Part shown: piece after piece, positions 33,803-44,003 of the stretch
Layout of the letters: every line of letters begins with the position of its first letter
Position numbering within the stretch: position 1 is the first letter of the stretch
Assembly (NCBI RefSeq): GCF_004352835.1
Contig: NZ_SJSB01000010.1
Location: 1-64,000, forward strand
Length of the DNA: 64,000 nucleotides
Reading direction: 5' to 3'
DNA from: Marinomonas flavescens
GTDB taxonomy: Bacteria > Pseudomonadota > Gammaproteobacteria > Pseudomonadales > Marinomonadaceae
Notes under the pieces: generated by a model
Told to the model about the DNA's origin: nothing
Seen by the model: only the letters and a program-made list of their open reading frames with translations
The model's database searches: none
Program-made: the position numbers and the translations under genes

Positions 33803-35554
33803 TTACAACGCCTCTTTGACTAACGTATCCGCTAGGTGCAGCTGTGTGGTTTGAGCGTCGGTTAAGCGGGCTTTTAGGCTGTCGCAGAGCGACATTAGCT
33901 CATCAACTTTGGCCATGATAAATGCTATTTCTTTTTTTGGAGGAATAGCAATTAAGCATCCTCTTAATTGTGTTTTATTTATAGAGGCTAGATTTGTTGT
34001 TTGCTTACTTGAACCAGCAAAGTAGTTACGAGCATACGGCCCATTTAAATACTTTTCTAACCAAACTTCATTTTGTTCTTCAAGAAAGATTCGAGCCTTA
34101 AATACGTGATTCTGATGCCCAACATAAGTTAGTTCATCTGACCAAATAGCAGTACGTCCAACTTTATCCCAATCTCCTCCCTCAGTAATTAGAAGGTCTC
34201 GTTTTCTTACACGATATTTTTCTTTCTCTTCAGCAGGAATCTCAACTTCTTTTAAGAAATCAAGATTAAGATAACTACGCTGAACATTTGCTACGCTTAA
34301 ATATGGTACGGTAATAAGTTCTCGTCCAGCTAATTTTCGCCCCTTCGTAATTCCTCCCTGAATATCTACAATATCCTCAAATCGACACCACTCCCACCCT
34401 TCTGGCAGTTCAAACGGTTTTTCGTCTTCGGTGATTTCTAGCAGTGGTTTCTGTTTTTTGATTTTCTTATCTTTGATCAGTTGGGCTTTTTCAGCGGCGA
34501 TGCGTTCGAGCAGTTTGCCAGCTGGTTCATCATTTGGGTCTTGAGGTACAAGCTTACCCATAACGGCAAGTTGTAGGATGGTTTGTTTTAATGCGTCTAT
34601 GCTGGCGGCGGTGGTAAATAAGGTATCGAAGTGTTCGCTAATGCGTTGCCAGTTGTCTTGGAAGTCATCACCACTAGAAGAGCTGTCGCCTGTTGGCAAT
34701 AACAAAGCATCCAATAAGGTCGTAACCAAAGTTTGGTGGGCGCTGATGCTGCTTTCGGTTTGTGCCTCCAAGGCATCACACAAACTCATTAACTCATCGA
34801 CTTTTGCCACAATCCGGTGTTGTTCGGGCAATGGAGGTACAGCTAAAATATCTTCTCTTAAGGCTTTAGTATCAAGGTGTGGAATTGCAGCTCCTTTCAT
34901 TGAGGTATTTAACCTTTGATAAGCCTGTTGGAAAAACAATTTAATAAAAGGCTGAATATAACTAGGAGTATTAATAATTGCTAAAGTTGATCCAATAACA
35001 CCATTTTTTCCATCAAGAACTAAGCCACTTCGGGATCCATCACACACAACAACAATGTCATTGATAGATGATTTAGGGCATTTTTCATCATCTGTGAATT
35101 TCAGAATATTGTGCCTATCAAGTGCTTCTATATCTAAATAAGGATAACCAATATTATTTTCTGATAATTTATTAGGCTTTTTTCCCTTCGTTAATCTGAA
35201 CAACTCGATATTAAATGCCCACTCCCACCCCTCCGGCAGTTCACATGGTTTTTCGTCTTCTCTGATCTCGGGCAATGGCTTTTGCTTTTTGATTTTGCCG
35301 TCTTTTATGAGCTGGGCTTTTTCAGCGGCGATACGTTCCAGTAATACAGACGCAGGTTCGTCCTTTGGGTCTTGAGGAACTAGCTTACCGCGAACGGCGA
35401 GTTCTAAAATGAGCTCGCGTAATTTCTTGATGCCGTGCAATGAGTACTTTTTCGAACTGCCACGACCTGCGGTGGATTTTTGCTCTATGGCGGCGGTCCA
35501 GATGTCTAGGTTATCGGTAATTAATTGTTCTGGGCTTATTTTTGAAGAGGCCAT
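33803..35554 (-). CDS. hsdS: Type I restriction-modification specificity subunit (system 1)
   Basis: A 583-residue HsdS with two target-recognition domains. Its organisation is an internal duplication: residues about 46-112 and 324-390 share the long block VPQDPxDEPAxxLLERIAAE, then KAQLIKD and the EDEKPxELPEGWEW segment that opens each recognition domain. The conserved helices follow each half (KVDELMSLCDALEAQ near 251 and KVDELMSLCDSLKA near 549). The start overlaps the hsdM stop as TAATG. It directs HsdM and HsdR to a bipartite DNA site; the site cannot be read from sequence. Confidence 0.92.
   Translation of the reverse strand: MASSKISPEQLITDNLDIWTAAIEQKSTAGRGSSKKYSLHGIKKLRELILELAVRGKLVPQDPKDEPASVLLERIAAEKAQLIKDGKIKKQKPLPEIREDEKPCELPEGWEWAFNIELFRLTKGKKPNKLSENNIGYPYLDIEALDRHNILKFTDDEKCPKSSINDIVVVCDGSRSGLVLDGKNGVIGSTLAIINTPSYIQPFIKLFFQQAYQRLNTSMKGAAIPHLDTKALREDILAVPPLPEQHRIVAKVDELMSLCDALEAQTESSISAHQTLVTTLLDALLLPTGDSSSSGDDFQDNWQRISEHFDTLFTTAASIDALKQTILQLAVMGKLVPQDPNDEPAGKLLERIAAEKAQLIKDKKIKKQKPLLEITEDEKPFELPEGWEWCRFEDIVDIQGGITKGRKLAGRELITVPYLSVANVQRSYLNLDFLKEVEIPAEEKEKYRVRKRDLLITEGGDWDKVGRTAIWSDELTYVGHQNHVFKARIFLEEQNEVWLEKYLNGPYARNYFAGSSKQTTNLASINKTQLRGCLIAIPPKKEIAFIMAKVDELMSLCDSLKARLTDAQTTQLHLADTLVKEAL
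34385..35419 (-). repeat. Internal direct repeats in hsdS-1 (34385-34585 and 35219-35419)
   Basis: Two segments of about 200 bp, 0.83 kb apart and in the same orientation, encode nearly the same 67 residues before each recognition domain. Recombination between them would delete or exchange one recognition domain and change DNA specificity. Confidence 0.7.
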
Positions 35555-37026
35555 TATTTCGCCTCTCCACTAGAAGACAAGGCAGCGGACAAAATACCTT
35601 TTAGCTGATCACGCAAGGCTTGAATCTCGGCTTGTTGTTGGCTGTATTCGGCTAACAGTTCTTCTGGATCGTGGTTGATCACATCGCCTACGTGCGGGTT
35701 TTTAATGTCTAGATTGAAGTTTCGGGCGATGATGTCTTCTATAGAAACCTTCCATGCTTGCTCGGTTTCTACCCGCGTGGCAAAGCCGTCTTCTTCTTTT
35801 CCCCACCAATTCAGTTCGGTTTCAAACTCTTCGAATTTCATTGGTTTGGTTTTGTTGTAGTTTTTTACCCCTGCTGGGTAAGGGTGTTCGTAAAACCATA
35901 CGTCTTGTGTGGGTTGGCCTTTGGTAAAAAACAGAATGTTGGTTTTAATGCCTGTGTACGGGTTAAACACGCCATTGGGCAAACGCACTATGGTGTGCAA
36001 GTTACATTCTTCGGTGAGCATTTTTTTGATTTTGGTTTTGACGCCTTCGCCAAATAAAGTGCCATCTGGCAAGACCACAGCGGCGCGGCCTGTTTTGCTG
36101 AGCACTTCAATGATCAGCTGTAAAAACAAGTCGGCAGTTTCGCGGGTTTGCATTTCACTGGGGAAGTTTTTCTCGATGCCGTCTTCTTCCGTGCCACCAA
36201 ATGGCGGGTTGGTGATAATTACATCTACCTGCTCATCCCAACTAGAAAGCGGCTTATTAAGAGTATTGCCGTGTTTGATTTGTACGGGTACTTCGATACC
36301 GTGGAGCATCATGTTGGTGGTACAAAGCTGATGGGGTAATTGCTTTTTCTCGACACCGTAAATTTGCTTTTGTAGGGTTTGGTGATCCCCAGACGATTTC
36401 ACATAATGCATTTTTACATGGTCAAAGGCACAGGTCAAAAAGCCACCTGTACCACAAGCAGGGTCCATGATGGATTCACCCAGTTTTGGGTCTGTCACCG
36501 CGACGATAAATTGGGTAATGGCACGAGGCGTGTAGAACTCCCCTGCGTTACCGGCACTTTGTAAGTCTTTTAAGATTTGCTCATACAGGTCGCCAAATAA
36601 ATGACGCTCTTGGGAATTGGTAAAGTCGATCTCGTTTAGCTTATTGATCACTTGGCGCAACAGAGTGCCGTTTTTCATGTAGTTAAAAGCATCGCTAAAG
36701 GCTTCTTTTACCACGAAGCCGCGCGGGTTTTTATCAATCGGAGCGATGAGGTTTTTGAGCCCTGGAAATAGGTCATCATTGATAAACTCTAGTAACTCAT
36801 CCCCTGTCATCCCTTGATTATCAGCGGCCCATTCGCGCCATAAATACGCCTTTGGGATTGGCTCGCGGTAATCGTCTTGTTCCAGCTCTAGCTCTTCTTC
36901 TTGGGCATCAAATACTTTTAGAAACAATAACCATGACATTTGGCCAAGGCGCTGAGCGTCGCCATCTACACCGGCGTCTTTGCGCATAATATCTTGGATG
37001 GATTTGATTGCAGAACTGATAGACAT
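35554..37026 (-). CDS. hsdM: Type I restriction-modification methyltransferase subunit (system 1)
   Basis: A 490-residue HsdM. The N-terminal helical domain (IQDIMRKDAGVDGDAQRLGQ) is followed by the N6-adenine methylase core: AGEFYTPRAITQFIV, SAM motif I MDPACGTGGFL and catalytic motif IV ITNPPFGG. Length and motifs are normal for the family. It lies between hsdR and hsdS in one operon. Confidence 0.93.
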   Translation of the reverse strand: MSISSAIKSIQDIMRKDAGVDGDAQRLGQMSWLLFLKVFDAQEEELELEQDDYREPIPKAYLWREWAADNQGMTGDELLEFINDDLFPGLKNLIAPIDKNPRGFVVKEAFSDAFNYMKNGTLLRQVINKLNEIDFTNSQERHLFGDLYEQILKDLQSAGNAGEFYTPRAITQFIVAVTDPKLGESIMDPACGTGGFLTCAFDHVKMHYVKSSGDHQTLQKQIYGVEKKQLPHQLCTTNMMLHGIEVPVQIKHGNTLNKPLSSWDEQVDVIITNPPFGGTEEDGIEKNFPSEMQTRETADLFLQLIIEVLSKTGRAAVVLPDGTLFGEGVKTKIKKMLTEECNLHTIVRLPNGVFNPYTGIKTNILFFTKGQPTQDVWFYEHPYPAGVKNYNKTKPMKFEEFETELNWWGKEEDGFATRVETEQAWKVSIEDIIARNFNLDIKNPHVGDVINHDPEELLAEYSQQQAEIQALRDQLKGILSAALSSSGEAK

Positions 37027-37098
37027 AATTTTTCTCTGATTATTTACTACTAATAACGTTTTGGTTCACGTTTTTAATGAAGAGTGTTCGCCGTCGAG

Positions 37099-37122
37099 GC
37101 GGCTGGAGCTAAGCCCAGCCGC
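37099..37122 (-). other. Hairpin between hsdR-1 and hsdM-1
   Basis: GCGGCTGG and CCAGCCGC form an 8-bp stem with loop AGCTAAG in the 102-bp space between the two genes. It lacks a T-run, so it is more likely an mRNA stability or attenuation element than a strong terminator. Confidence 0.4.
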
Positions 37123-37128
37123 TTGTGG

Positions 37129-39603
37129 TTAGGCTGTTTTAGGCGTATCCGGCTGGTATATTTCAAACTCCAGCTCCTTGATGGCCGCGTCGTATTGCGG
37201 TTTGCCACCAAAGCCTTTTTTAACAATTTCCGCAGGACGGCCGTATTGGTCAAATGGCGTGACCTTGAGCACATTAATGCTTTCGATTTCTTGTACGCCT
37301 ACGTCGGCGTATTTATCCAATAATTGATTCAACACTTGTTGAGCGGTTTCGCCATATTTGGTGAAGTAATTGCGTTTCTTCACATTGTCGGCACGCTCGC
37401 GACGCGTTAGTGGGGGCGTATCATAAACCACATGGCAAATGAGATCGAATGGATCTAGCCCTTTTCCTACTTCTTCCTCTAGGGCTTCCCAAATAATCCC
37501 CTGCTCTGCCAGCTCATCTATTATCGCTTGTTTACGATCTGTGCCTTGCCATTTCTGGGTAAATTCGTCTAACGAGCTAAACAAGCCCGCCATGGTTTTG
37601 CAGGTGTAATCTTTAAAAGATTCGGTGACCAGCTTGCCATCGCTATCGTAATACTGAACACGCTCAGCCAAAGCTTTTACACTCACACCTTTGACATGAA
37701 ATTTGCGGACTTTTTGTTCGTCGTTCCAATCCTCACTGCCCTCTGTGTTATCGACATATCCATTGCCACTTGTGCCATTATCGAACTCATAGGTTTTTTC
37801 GGGTTCTTGGATGGTCGCTGGGTCAATGTCTTCGTCTTCGAATGCCTTACTGGCGTCTAGCTCACCTTCTCCTTCAATGATGTTGTCTAAGCCTTCGTCG
37901 CTCTCAAAGTCTTTTGGTGTGGTTTCTTTCACTTGCTCTGGCTCACCATCAAAGCGCTCGTCGGCAAACAGCTCGGTGGCTTTTTTAAAGTCCATTATGG
38001 TGAACCACAGCTTGCCGTATTTATCGTCTATGCGGGTGCCACGACCAATTACCTGCTTAAACTTGGTCATCGATTGAATGCCTTGATCCAACACCACCAG
38101 TTTACAAGTTTTCGCATCCACACCTGTGGTCATCAGCTCCGAGGTGGTGGCAATGACAGGGTACGCTCTCTTCGGGTTAATAAAGTTGTCTAGCTGGCCT
38201 TTGCCGAGATCATCATCGCCGGTAATCTTCATGACGTATTTGTCATTTTTCGCCATTTGCTCTGGATTAAGGTTCGCTATGGCACGACGCATGCGCTCGG
38301 CATGGTCGATGTCGTTACAGAAAACGATGGTTTTCGACATTGGGCCGATGCGCTTTAAATAGTTGGTTACCGTTTGCGCAACCAGTTGAGTGCGTTCATC
38401 AATGACAATGGTTCGGTCAAAATCTTTTTGGTTATAGATTCGATCTTCTATTAATTCGCCGTTTTTATCGATTTGATCTTTGGTTGGACGCCAACCTTGC
38501 ACGTCGATGTCTATGTCGACTCGGACAACTTTGTAAGGCGCTAAGAAACCATCTTCGATACCCTGCTTTAACGAATAACTGTAAATAGGGTCGCCAAAGT
38601 ATTCGATGTTCGATACATCTTCGGTTTCTTTTGGCGTGGCGGTTAACCCCACTTGGGTCGCACTATGGAAGTAATCTAATATCTCGCGCCACGCACTTTC
38701 TTCTGATGCACTGCCACGATGGCACTCGTCGATGACGATTAGATCAAAGAAATCAGGATCGACCTGTTTGTAGGCTTTTTGCTCTTCTTCTGGACCGGTT
38801 AAGGCTTGATATAAGGCCAGATGAATTTCAAACGCTGGATCTACCGTGCGACCAGTGATTTTCGTCATGGCGGTGCCAAAGGGCTGAAAATCATTGATAC
38901 GAGTTTGGTCTACTAAAATATTACGATCGGCTAAAAACAAGATGCGTTTCTTCGCGCGGGCTTTCCATAAGCGCCAAATAATCTGAAAGGCAGTGTAGGT
39001 TTTGCCGGTGCCGGTGGCCATTACTAATAGAATTCGATCTTGACCTGCCGCTACCGCCTCTACGGTTTTATTAATCGCTTGTAGTTGGTAATACCGTGGC
39101 GCCTTGCCAGTACCATCGTCGTGGTAACTTTGCGTAATAACGGGCAATTGCTCGGTTTTGTAGCCTTTCCATGCACAGAACTTACGCCATAATGTTTCTG
39201 GCGAGGGGAAATCTTCAAGGCGAATTTCGGTTTCTAAGGCGGCTAAATTGGTTTTATCATGAAAGATAAAACCATCACCATTGGAGGCAAATACGAAAGG
39301 CACATCCAATAGACTGGCGTAATCTAGGGCTTGTTGCATGCCTTTGCCAATTTCATGTTTATTGGCTTTGGCTTCGATAACAGCAAGCGGCATACTGGGT
39401 TTATGGTAAAGCACTATGTCTGCCGACTTCACTTTTCGACGAGCGGCCATTTGTCCACGTACAATCACCTTACCATCACGCAACTTTACCTCTTGGCGAA
39501 TTTGCGTCATATCATCCCAACCAACGCTTTTTACCGCCGGTATAATGAACTTCGTAATGATGTCAGTTTCGGTTAACCTTGCCTTATTAATCTCAGAAGC
39601 CAT
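37129..39603 (-). CDS. hsdR: Type I restriction endonuclease subunit R (system 1)
   Basis: An 824-residue HsdR. The N-terminal PD-(D/E)xK nuclease is visible as [20 protein letters not shown]. The SF2 translocase follows: Walker A in [19 protein letters not shown], Walker [12 protein letters not shown], motif III LTATP, and motif VI region [10 protein letters not shown]. Size fits the shorter, EcoEI-like R subunits. It is the first gene of hsdR-hsdM-hsdS-DUF3800. No promoter motif was identified with confidence in the 220 bp upstream. Confidence 0.92.
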   Translation of the reverse strand: MASEINKARLTETDIITKFIIPAVKSVGWDDMTQIRQEVKLRDGKVIVRGQMAARRKVKSADIVLYHKPSMPLAVIEAKANKHEIGKGMQQALDYASLLDVPFVFASNGDGFIFHDKTNLAALETEIRLEDFPSPETLWRKFCAWKGYKTEQLPVITQSYHDDGTGKAPRYYQLQAINKTVEAVAAGQDRILLVMATGTGKTYTAFQIIWRLWKARAKKRILFLADRNILVDQTRINDFQPFGTAMTKITGRTVDPAFEIHLALYQALTGPEEEQKAYKQVDPDFFDLIVIDECHRGSASEESAWREILDYFHSATQVGLTATPKETEDVSNIEYFGDPIYSYSLKQGIEDGFLAPYKVVRVDIDIDVQGWRPTKDQIDKNGELIEDRIYNQKDFDRTIVIDERTQLVAQTVTNYLKRIGPMSKTIVFCNDIDHAERMRRAIANLNPEQMAKNDKYVMKITGDDDLGKGQLDNFINPKRAYPVIATTSELMTTGVDAKTCKLVVLDQGIQSMTKFKQVIGRGTRIDDKYGKLWFTIMDFKKATELFADERFDGEPEQVKETTPKDFESDEGLDNIIEGEGELDASKAFEDEDIDPATIQEPEKTYEFDNGTSGNGYVDNTEGSEDWNDEQKVRKFHVKGVSVKALAERVQYYDSDGKLVTESFKDYTCKTMAGLFSSLDEFTQKWQGTDRKQAIIDELAEQGIIWEALEEEVGKGLDPFDLICHVVYDTPPLTRRERADNVKKRNYFTKYGETAQQVLNQLLDKYADVGVQEIESINVLKVTPFDQYGRPAEIVKKGFGGKPQYDAAIKELEFEIYQPDTPKTA

Positions 39604-39822
39604 GCTGTATATCCGTTACAAATCAGATTAGGTACTCAATAATCAAAAAGCGTTACTGCGAAAATTTTATTTGTGAGTTAGGCGCTAATAATGGGCAATC
39701 TAGCTACGTTTATAGCTTAAACCGCCTATGGCCATCTAGATTAAAAAGACTGAGAATCTACTTTTCTGAAAAGTACAAAAAATAATAGAAAAGTTTCGAG
39801 CTCATCAATTAATATCAGTAAC

Positions 39823-40527
39823 TCAAAGTACTTTAGTAGCTGTCTTTACAACATTTACTATACCCTCAGATGCTTGCTTTGTAACATCACCTGCAGCCTG
39901 CATTTCTTCTTTTTGCTGTGAAGTAATCGCTCTTGAGAATTCATCCCTTAGCTCTTCAAACATTTCACCAGGATTCAACCCAGCGTGCAGTATTAAACCA
40001 AGAAAACCTGAAAATATATAAACAAAGCCCCAAAAGCCCATTTCAGTATCTCGAGTCACTACGTTAATAATCACTGCTGCAAAAACAAATACCCATGAAA
40101 AACCAGCAATTGCTCGCATCCCAATCCAAGATAAGAGAACAGACATTCCAATTAAAATATAACTACTACTAATTTCATCAGTACCATTACCTACCACTAA
40201 TTCAACAAAAGAAGAAAATAACAGTGTAATAAGTAAAAACGATAGTAAATGGTAAGTAGACAAGGACCACTTAAGCTTTCCTCTTAAATATAGAGGTGCA
40301 ACAAAAAACAATGAAATCACACTACTAAGAACCCCAGGGGTAAAATTATGGACGTGTCCTGTAAGGTTAGCTAAAAAACCTAAGTTTTTAAAAGGAATAA
40401 AACAAATAGAACATGAGAGAATTAGCAATAGCAAAGAAAGGAATCTTACATATTTAAATTCGATATTTTCATCGCTCGTAATTATATCAATAAATTTCAT
40501 ATTTTTAACATCCATATAATTTAACAT
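39823..40527 (-). CDS. Unknown multi-pass membrane protein
   Basis: A 234-residue protein with about six hydrophobic segments between residues 25 and 185 (for example FLSLLLLILSCSICFIPF and AIAGFSWVFVFAAVIINVV) and a soluble C-terminal tail of about 50 residues rich in E, Q and K (FSRAITSQQKEEMQAAGDVT). No family was recognised. It stands alone between hsdR-1 and the integrase, and its AT-rich codon use resembles accessory DNA. Several in-frame ATG codons make the exact start uncertain. Confidence 0.6.
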   Translation of the reverse strand: MLNYMDVKNMKFIDIITSDENIEFKYVRFLSLLLLILSCSICFIPFKNLGFLANLTGHVHNFTPGVLSSVISLFFVAPLYLRGKLKWSLSTYHLLSFLLITLLFSSFVELVVGNGTDEISSSYILIGMSVLLSWIGMRAIAGFSWVFVFAAVIINVVTRDTEMGFWGFVYIFSGFLGLILHAGLNPGEMFEELRDEFSRAITSQQKEEMQAAGDVTKQASEGIVNVVKTATKVL

Positions 40528-41304
40528 TAAGAATACTGTAATCTAAAAGCGAGAATCACCGAAAAATCTCGATTTTACAGTCTCTTGTAAACATGCGATC
40601 AAACTCGCTTTTTAACTCCAAAAATGCAGACCTTAACCCGTTAACAAATTGCACTGCAGTGACGTCAATAATCAAGCCATACCATTCAAGATAGATACTG
40701 ATCTATTACGGTCATAACTGAATTGCTAGTTTTGTAACACAAAAATAGCGTTTCTTCAGTAGACCGGCATTTATTGACAATCATCTGGCTATCTCTCCAA
40801 ACTGTCAGGACAATTTGCGCAGTGCAATTACATCATGCTTAAACACCAAGACGGTCAGAATATGCTCCTGCAAACCCTTTCTTCATAACTAAATAAAATC
40901 GAGCAAATCAAGCCGTAGAGAGAAACTCGCCGTCTAAGCCATGCTGACTAAACCAAGTTACCAGAGTCTTTTTCAAAGGAAATACTTATTCAATTTGTAC
41001 CTAAATTAATGAGTTAAATGTCACCTCTGACATTACAGTCCGTAACATACCACTTTTTTTATGAGCGAATAAAGGATAAATCCTGACAACATCCGGACAA
41101 ATAGACTAAAAGAAAGCCTTACGACATAGACGAGTACTTCTAAAACCCTTTGTTCTTCACTGGCCATTACCTATAACACTAATACTCTAATTCTTTGCTG
41201 TTTCTGTAGAAGATTAAGCTCAAAGTGGCAAGCAAGGGGAAATGCATGAGATTGGGACCAATTGAACGACTTAGTAGAGTGCGGAAAAATATTTTAGTCA
41301 AACG
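40528..41304. other. Long gene-poor stretch upstream of the integrase
   Basis: No intact gene is visible. On the minus strand around 40980-40915 a short frame LKKTLVTWFSQHGLDGEFLS looks protein-like but is isolated. The region may contain decayed mobile-element DNA at the island junction. Confidence 0.35.
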
Positions 41305-41344
41305 CAAAAAAGCCCTTAGTAAATGAATACTAAGGGCTTTTTTT
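41305..41344. terminator. Strong bidirectional terminator
   Basis: AAAAAAGCCCTTAGT and ACTAAGGGCTTTTTTT form a long stem with a short loop, with A- and T-runs on the two sides. It insulates the integrase region from the left. Confidence 0.85.
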
Positions 41345-41374
41345 ATTTGATTCTGAATGAATTCAGTACCAAGA

Positions 41375-41515
41375 AATAATGGCGGTGAGCAAGTCCGCCA
41401 TAATAGCTTCCAGTAAAATCTAATATAATAAATTAATTCATTATATATCAGTAGCTTATATAAATCTCTTTTCCAGTAGCGTCCAGCAAGATATACTAAA
41501 ATCCAGCTTCTATTG
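41375..41515. other. Candidate attachment / integrase-arm region
   Basis: Just upstream of the integrase, ATGGCGG and CCGCCAT form a hairpin (41379-41401), followed by several TCCAG-containing elements (TTCCAGTAAAATCT, TTCCAGTAGCGTCCAGCAAG, AAATCCAGCTTC). Repeated short elements next to an integrase gene are typical of arm-type sites. No tRNA or matching second copy of an att core was found. Confidence 0.3.
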
Positions 41516-41544
41516 ATGTACTGGTTGATGTACAAGGAAATTCG

Positions 41545-42777
41545 ATGCCAAAAATTGCAAAAGAACTTACTGCCCTTGCTGTCTCTAAGATAAAAAAAGA
41601 AGGTCGCCATGCTGTTGGGGGTGTCAGCGGCCTGTCTTTAAAGGTTGCTGGTAACTCCAGGAGCTGGGTGCTCAACATGCTCATGGGAACCAGGATAAAC
41701 AAAGAAGGCAAAGAGGTTCCTAACCGACTATTTCTTGGCTTAGGTAGTTATCCTGGAATGACACTTGCTGAAGCGAGAGATAAAGCCAGAGAGCTTCGTA
41801 ATGAAATCAAAGCAGGTATCAACCCTATTGAAGCTAAGCAAGAAAGAAAAGCTGAGGCCATTCGCCAACAAGGTAGAAACACCACTTTCAGTGAGTGCGC
41901 TCAATTAGTCTTGAACATGAAAGAAAAAGAGCTTAAAAACATAAAGCACATTGCTCAATGGCGTTCTAGCTTAGAAAACTACGCCTTCCCTGTTATTGGT
42001 CATCTTTCCGTTAATCAAATCAACAAAACACACATACTTGAAGTGCTTCAACCTATATGGCTTGAGAAAAACGAAACAGCTAGTCGTTTACGAGGTCGTA
42101 TCGAAACAATCCTAGACTACGCTAAAGCAAAAGAATTTAGAGAAGGTGATAACCCAGCCGGTTGGAAAGGCATGTTAAAACCATTACTTCCAGAGCCAAG
42201 TAAAATCCAAAAGCGTAAACACCATGCCGCTCTTCCCTACGCTGAAATAAGTGATTTCATGAAAGAGCTTTCCAAGCGCCCCGGCCTTTCAGCCAGGGCG
42301 CTTGAATTCTCAATATTAACCGTTGCTCGTTCAGGTGAAGTTCGTGGTGCTACATGGAATGAAATCGATTTTGATAACAAGATATGGATTATTCCAGCTG
42401 AACGCATGAAAGCACGTAAAGAGCATCGTGTCCCCCTTTCTTCTGGTGCAATAAAGATACTTAACGAGCTTCCTCGTATTGCTGGTGGCAATCTAGTCTT
42501 TCCAGGTCAACAAGGTAAGCAAATGTCAGATATGACACTTACCGCCGTTCTTAAACGCATGGATAGAAAAGACTTAACTCAGCATGGCTTCCGTTCCACT
42601 TTTCGAGATTGGGCCGGTGAAACCACCAGTTTTCCCAGAGAAGTAATTGAGCACGCTCTTGCGCATAAACTCAAAGACAAGGCTGAGGCTGCTTATCAAC
42701 GTGGAGATTTACTACAGAAAAGAAAGCTACTTATGGAGGATTGGTTTAAAGAAACTAAAAATTCAGTTTATAAATAA
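41545..42777 (+). CDS. int: P4-type tyrosine integrase
   Basis: A 410-residue recombinase. It has the DUF4102 N-terminal arm-binding domain (about residues 1-95, ending LGLGSYPGMTLAEARDKARE), a SAM-like core-binding domain (about 110-200) and the catalytic domain. Catalytic residues visible are R262 (TVARSGEVRG), H347 and R350 (QHGFRSTFRDWAG), a His near 374 and the nucleophile Y384 (EAAYQRGD). GGAA precedes the ATG. It is intact and should integrate or excise a genomic island; the helicase-topoisomerase operon converges on it from the right. Confidence 0.92.
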   Translation: MPKIAKELTALAVSKIKKEGRHAVGGVSGLSLKVAGNSRSWVLNMLMGTRINKEGKEVPNRLFLGLGSYPGMTLAEARDKARELRNEIKAGINPIEAKQERKAEAIRQQGRNTTFSECAQLVLNMKEKELKNIKHIAQWRSSLENYAFPVIGHLSVNQINKTHILEVLQPIWLEKNETASRLRGRIETILDYAKAKEFREGDNPAGWKGMLKPLLPEPSKIQKRKHHAALPYAEISDFMKELSKRPGLSARALEFSILTVARSGEVRGATWNEIDFDNKIWIIPAERMKARKEHRVPLSSGAIKILNELPRIAGGNLVFPGQQGKQMSDMTLTAVLKRMDRKDLTQHGFRSTFRDWAGETTSFPREVIEHALAHKLKDKAEAAYQRGDLLQKRKLLMEDWFKETKNSVYK

Positions 42778-42964
42778 ATTTTTTTCTTTATAAACTCTGG
42801 GAAGTTCAGATTAAATGAGTAGATGTATAACTAATAGTAGTTACAGTGCTACTTTCTCTAAAAATTGTGATGAACCTTAATTTTTAATAATCATCATTGA
42901 GTTGCCCGTTAATAGCTTTTGTAAGCATATCAAAACGTTAATTACCTATTGGTAGTAAATAATT

Positions 42965-43615
42965 CTAGTCGAGAAATTGTAACCAATTTAGGCGACTTTG
43001 AGCAGTAATAGGCATCGCCGAATTTTCACTACTCCTTTTTATCTGTTCCGCTAATTGCTGCTTTAAGTTTTCGTCAACGGGGGCCGATTCTTTCACCAGC
43101 GCGATACCATAATCGAGCTGCGATCGACTAAGCGTATTCCATCCGTATGTTTTACTGTCGCGTTCGAAATTTTGGTCCCAATCATCCAATAAGTTGGTGT
43201 AACCAAACGTAACCTGATACATGATGTAAGCATCCAATAGCGCGAATGACGGAACCCTAGGCATTAATGAATACAACCGGTTAATACGTTTAAGGTTATC
43301 TGGTGAAAGAGTTAGGCAAAGCGCCGTCTTTATCACGTCAGCAATGGCTTTTTGGCACTGAGGGTTGTCCTCAATACCATTCGCCAAGCCTCTGTTTGAC
43401 ATTCGATCGAAAGAGGCCGCTATTGATTCCAGTAGACGCACGTTATCAGGTAACGAAGGCCGTTTGCTGTATTCCACAGCAAACGTTTCGATACTCAGCT
43501 CTATCCACTCCAAATTATAACTTAAGGCAGGGTTGTCCATTTGGGTGAACTTGAGTTTTTTCACACACAAATCTTGAGTGAAAGGCCAATAACTAAAATC
43601 TATTTCTTGACTCAT
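42965..43615 (-). CDS. Unknown helical protein, last gene of the topoisomerase-nuclease operon
   Basis: A 216-residue protein from the ATG at 43615, which has AGGA 8 bp upstream; a longer upstream frame has no such signal. It is predicted mainly helical, starts MSQEIDFSYWPFTQDL and contains LSRSQLDYGIALVKE. No family was recognised. It follows the YezG-like immunity gene by 85 bp on the same strand. It could be a second immunity factor or a regulator; this is inference from position. Confidence 0.6.
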   Translation of the reverse strand: MSQEIDFSYWPFTQDLCVKKLKFTQMDNPALSYNLEWIELSIETFAVEYSKRPSLPDNVRLLESIAASFDRMSNRGLANGIEDNPQCQKAIADVIKTALCLTLSPDNLKRINRLYSLMPRVPSFALLDAYIMYQVTFGYTNLLDDWDQNFERDSKTYGWNTLSRSQLDYGIALVKESAPVDENLKQQLAEQIKRSSENSAMPITAQSRLNWLQFLD

Positions 43616-43700
43616 GCTTACGATCCTGAGCGTACTTATTTGGTTGAAAGTCTTGAGAGAAGTGTCTGTCAACGTGGGACGCAACTTGTTGAGTCACTTT

Positions 43701-43997
43701 CTAAACCGACTCGAAATTAATGCTAAAGTCACCGGTTGGCTGAAGAGTGAATATGGCTCTATTCCAAGTATTATGCTCATGCTCGGTAGTGATTTGATGA
43801 AGATCTTCAAAAGCCTGATAGGCGTTATAGCTGACAACAAAATCATGCTCACTATCTGAGCCATCTTTTTTGTACACGCACTCAAACTCACCCGCGTCTT
43901 CTTCTCGGTGAAATACAACAATGGCACTACTCCATTGATCATCTATCGCATCAACGATGTCTTGAGCGATAGTTAGGTAGAGATCATCTACAGTCAT
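43701..43997 (-). CDS. YezG-like (DUF600) immunity protein
   Basis: A 98-residue acidic protein. Its layout matches YezG-family immunity proteins: an N-terminal helix IAQDIVDAIDDQW, a V-V-F-x-x-E strand, an F-V-V-S-Y-N-A-Y-x-A-F-x-x-L helix, then WNRAIFTLQPTGDFSINFES at the end, similar to the W-x-x-x-x-x-x-L-x-x-x-G-x-F-x-I-x-F pattern. YezG neutralises LXG toxins with an Endonuclease_NS_2 nuclease domain, and just such a domain is encoded 6 bp upstream. This pairing strengthens both calls. Confidence 0.75.
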   Translation of the reverse strand: MTVDDLYLTIAQDIVDAIDDQWSSAIVVFHREEDAGEFECVYKKDGSDSEHDFVVSYNAYQAFEDLHQITTEHEHNTWNRAIFTLQPTGDFSINFESV

Positions 43998-44003
43998 TTA
44001 TGT

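Noticed and set aside
37811..38362. Several plus-strand frames antisense to hsdR-1
   Set aside because: Serine-rich or low-complexity shadow frames inside a well-supported gene.
41179..41610. 143-codon minus-strand frame across the integrase start
   Set aside because: It runs through a strong terminator and the integrase promoter region, has a composition of translated AT-rich intergenic DNA and no family.
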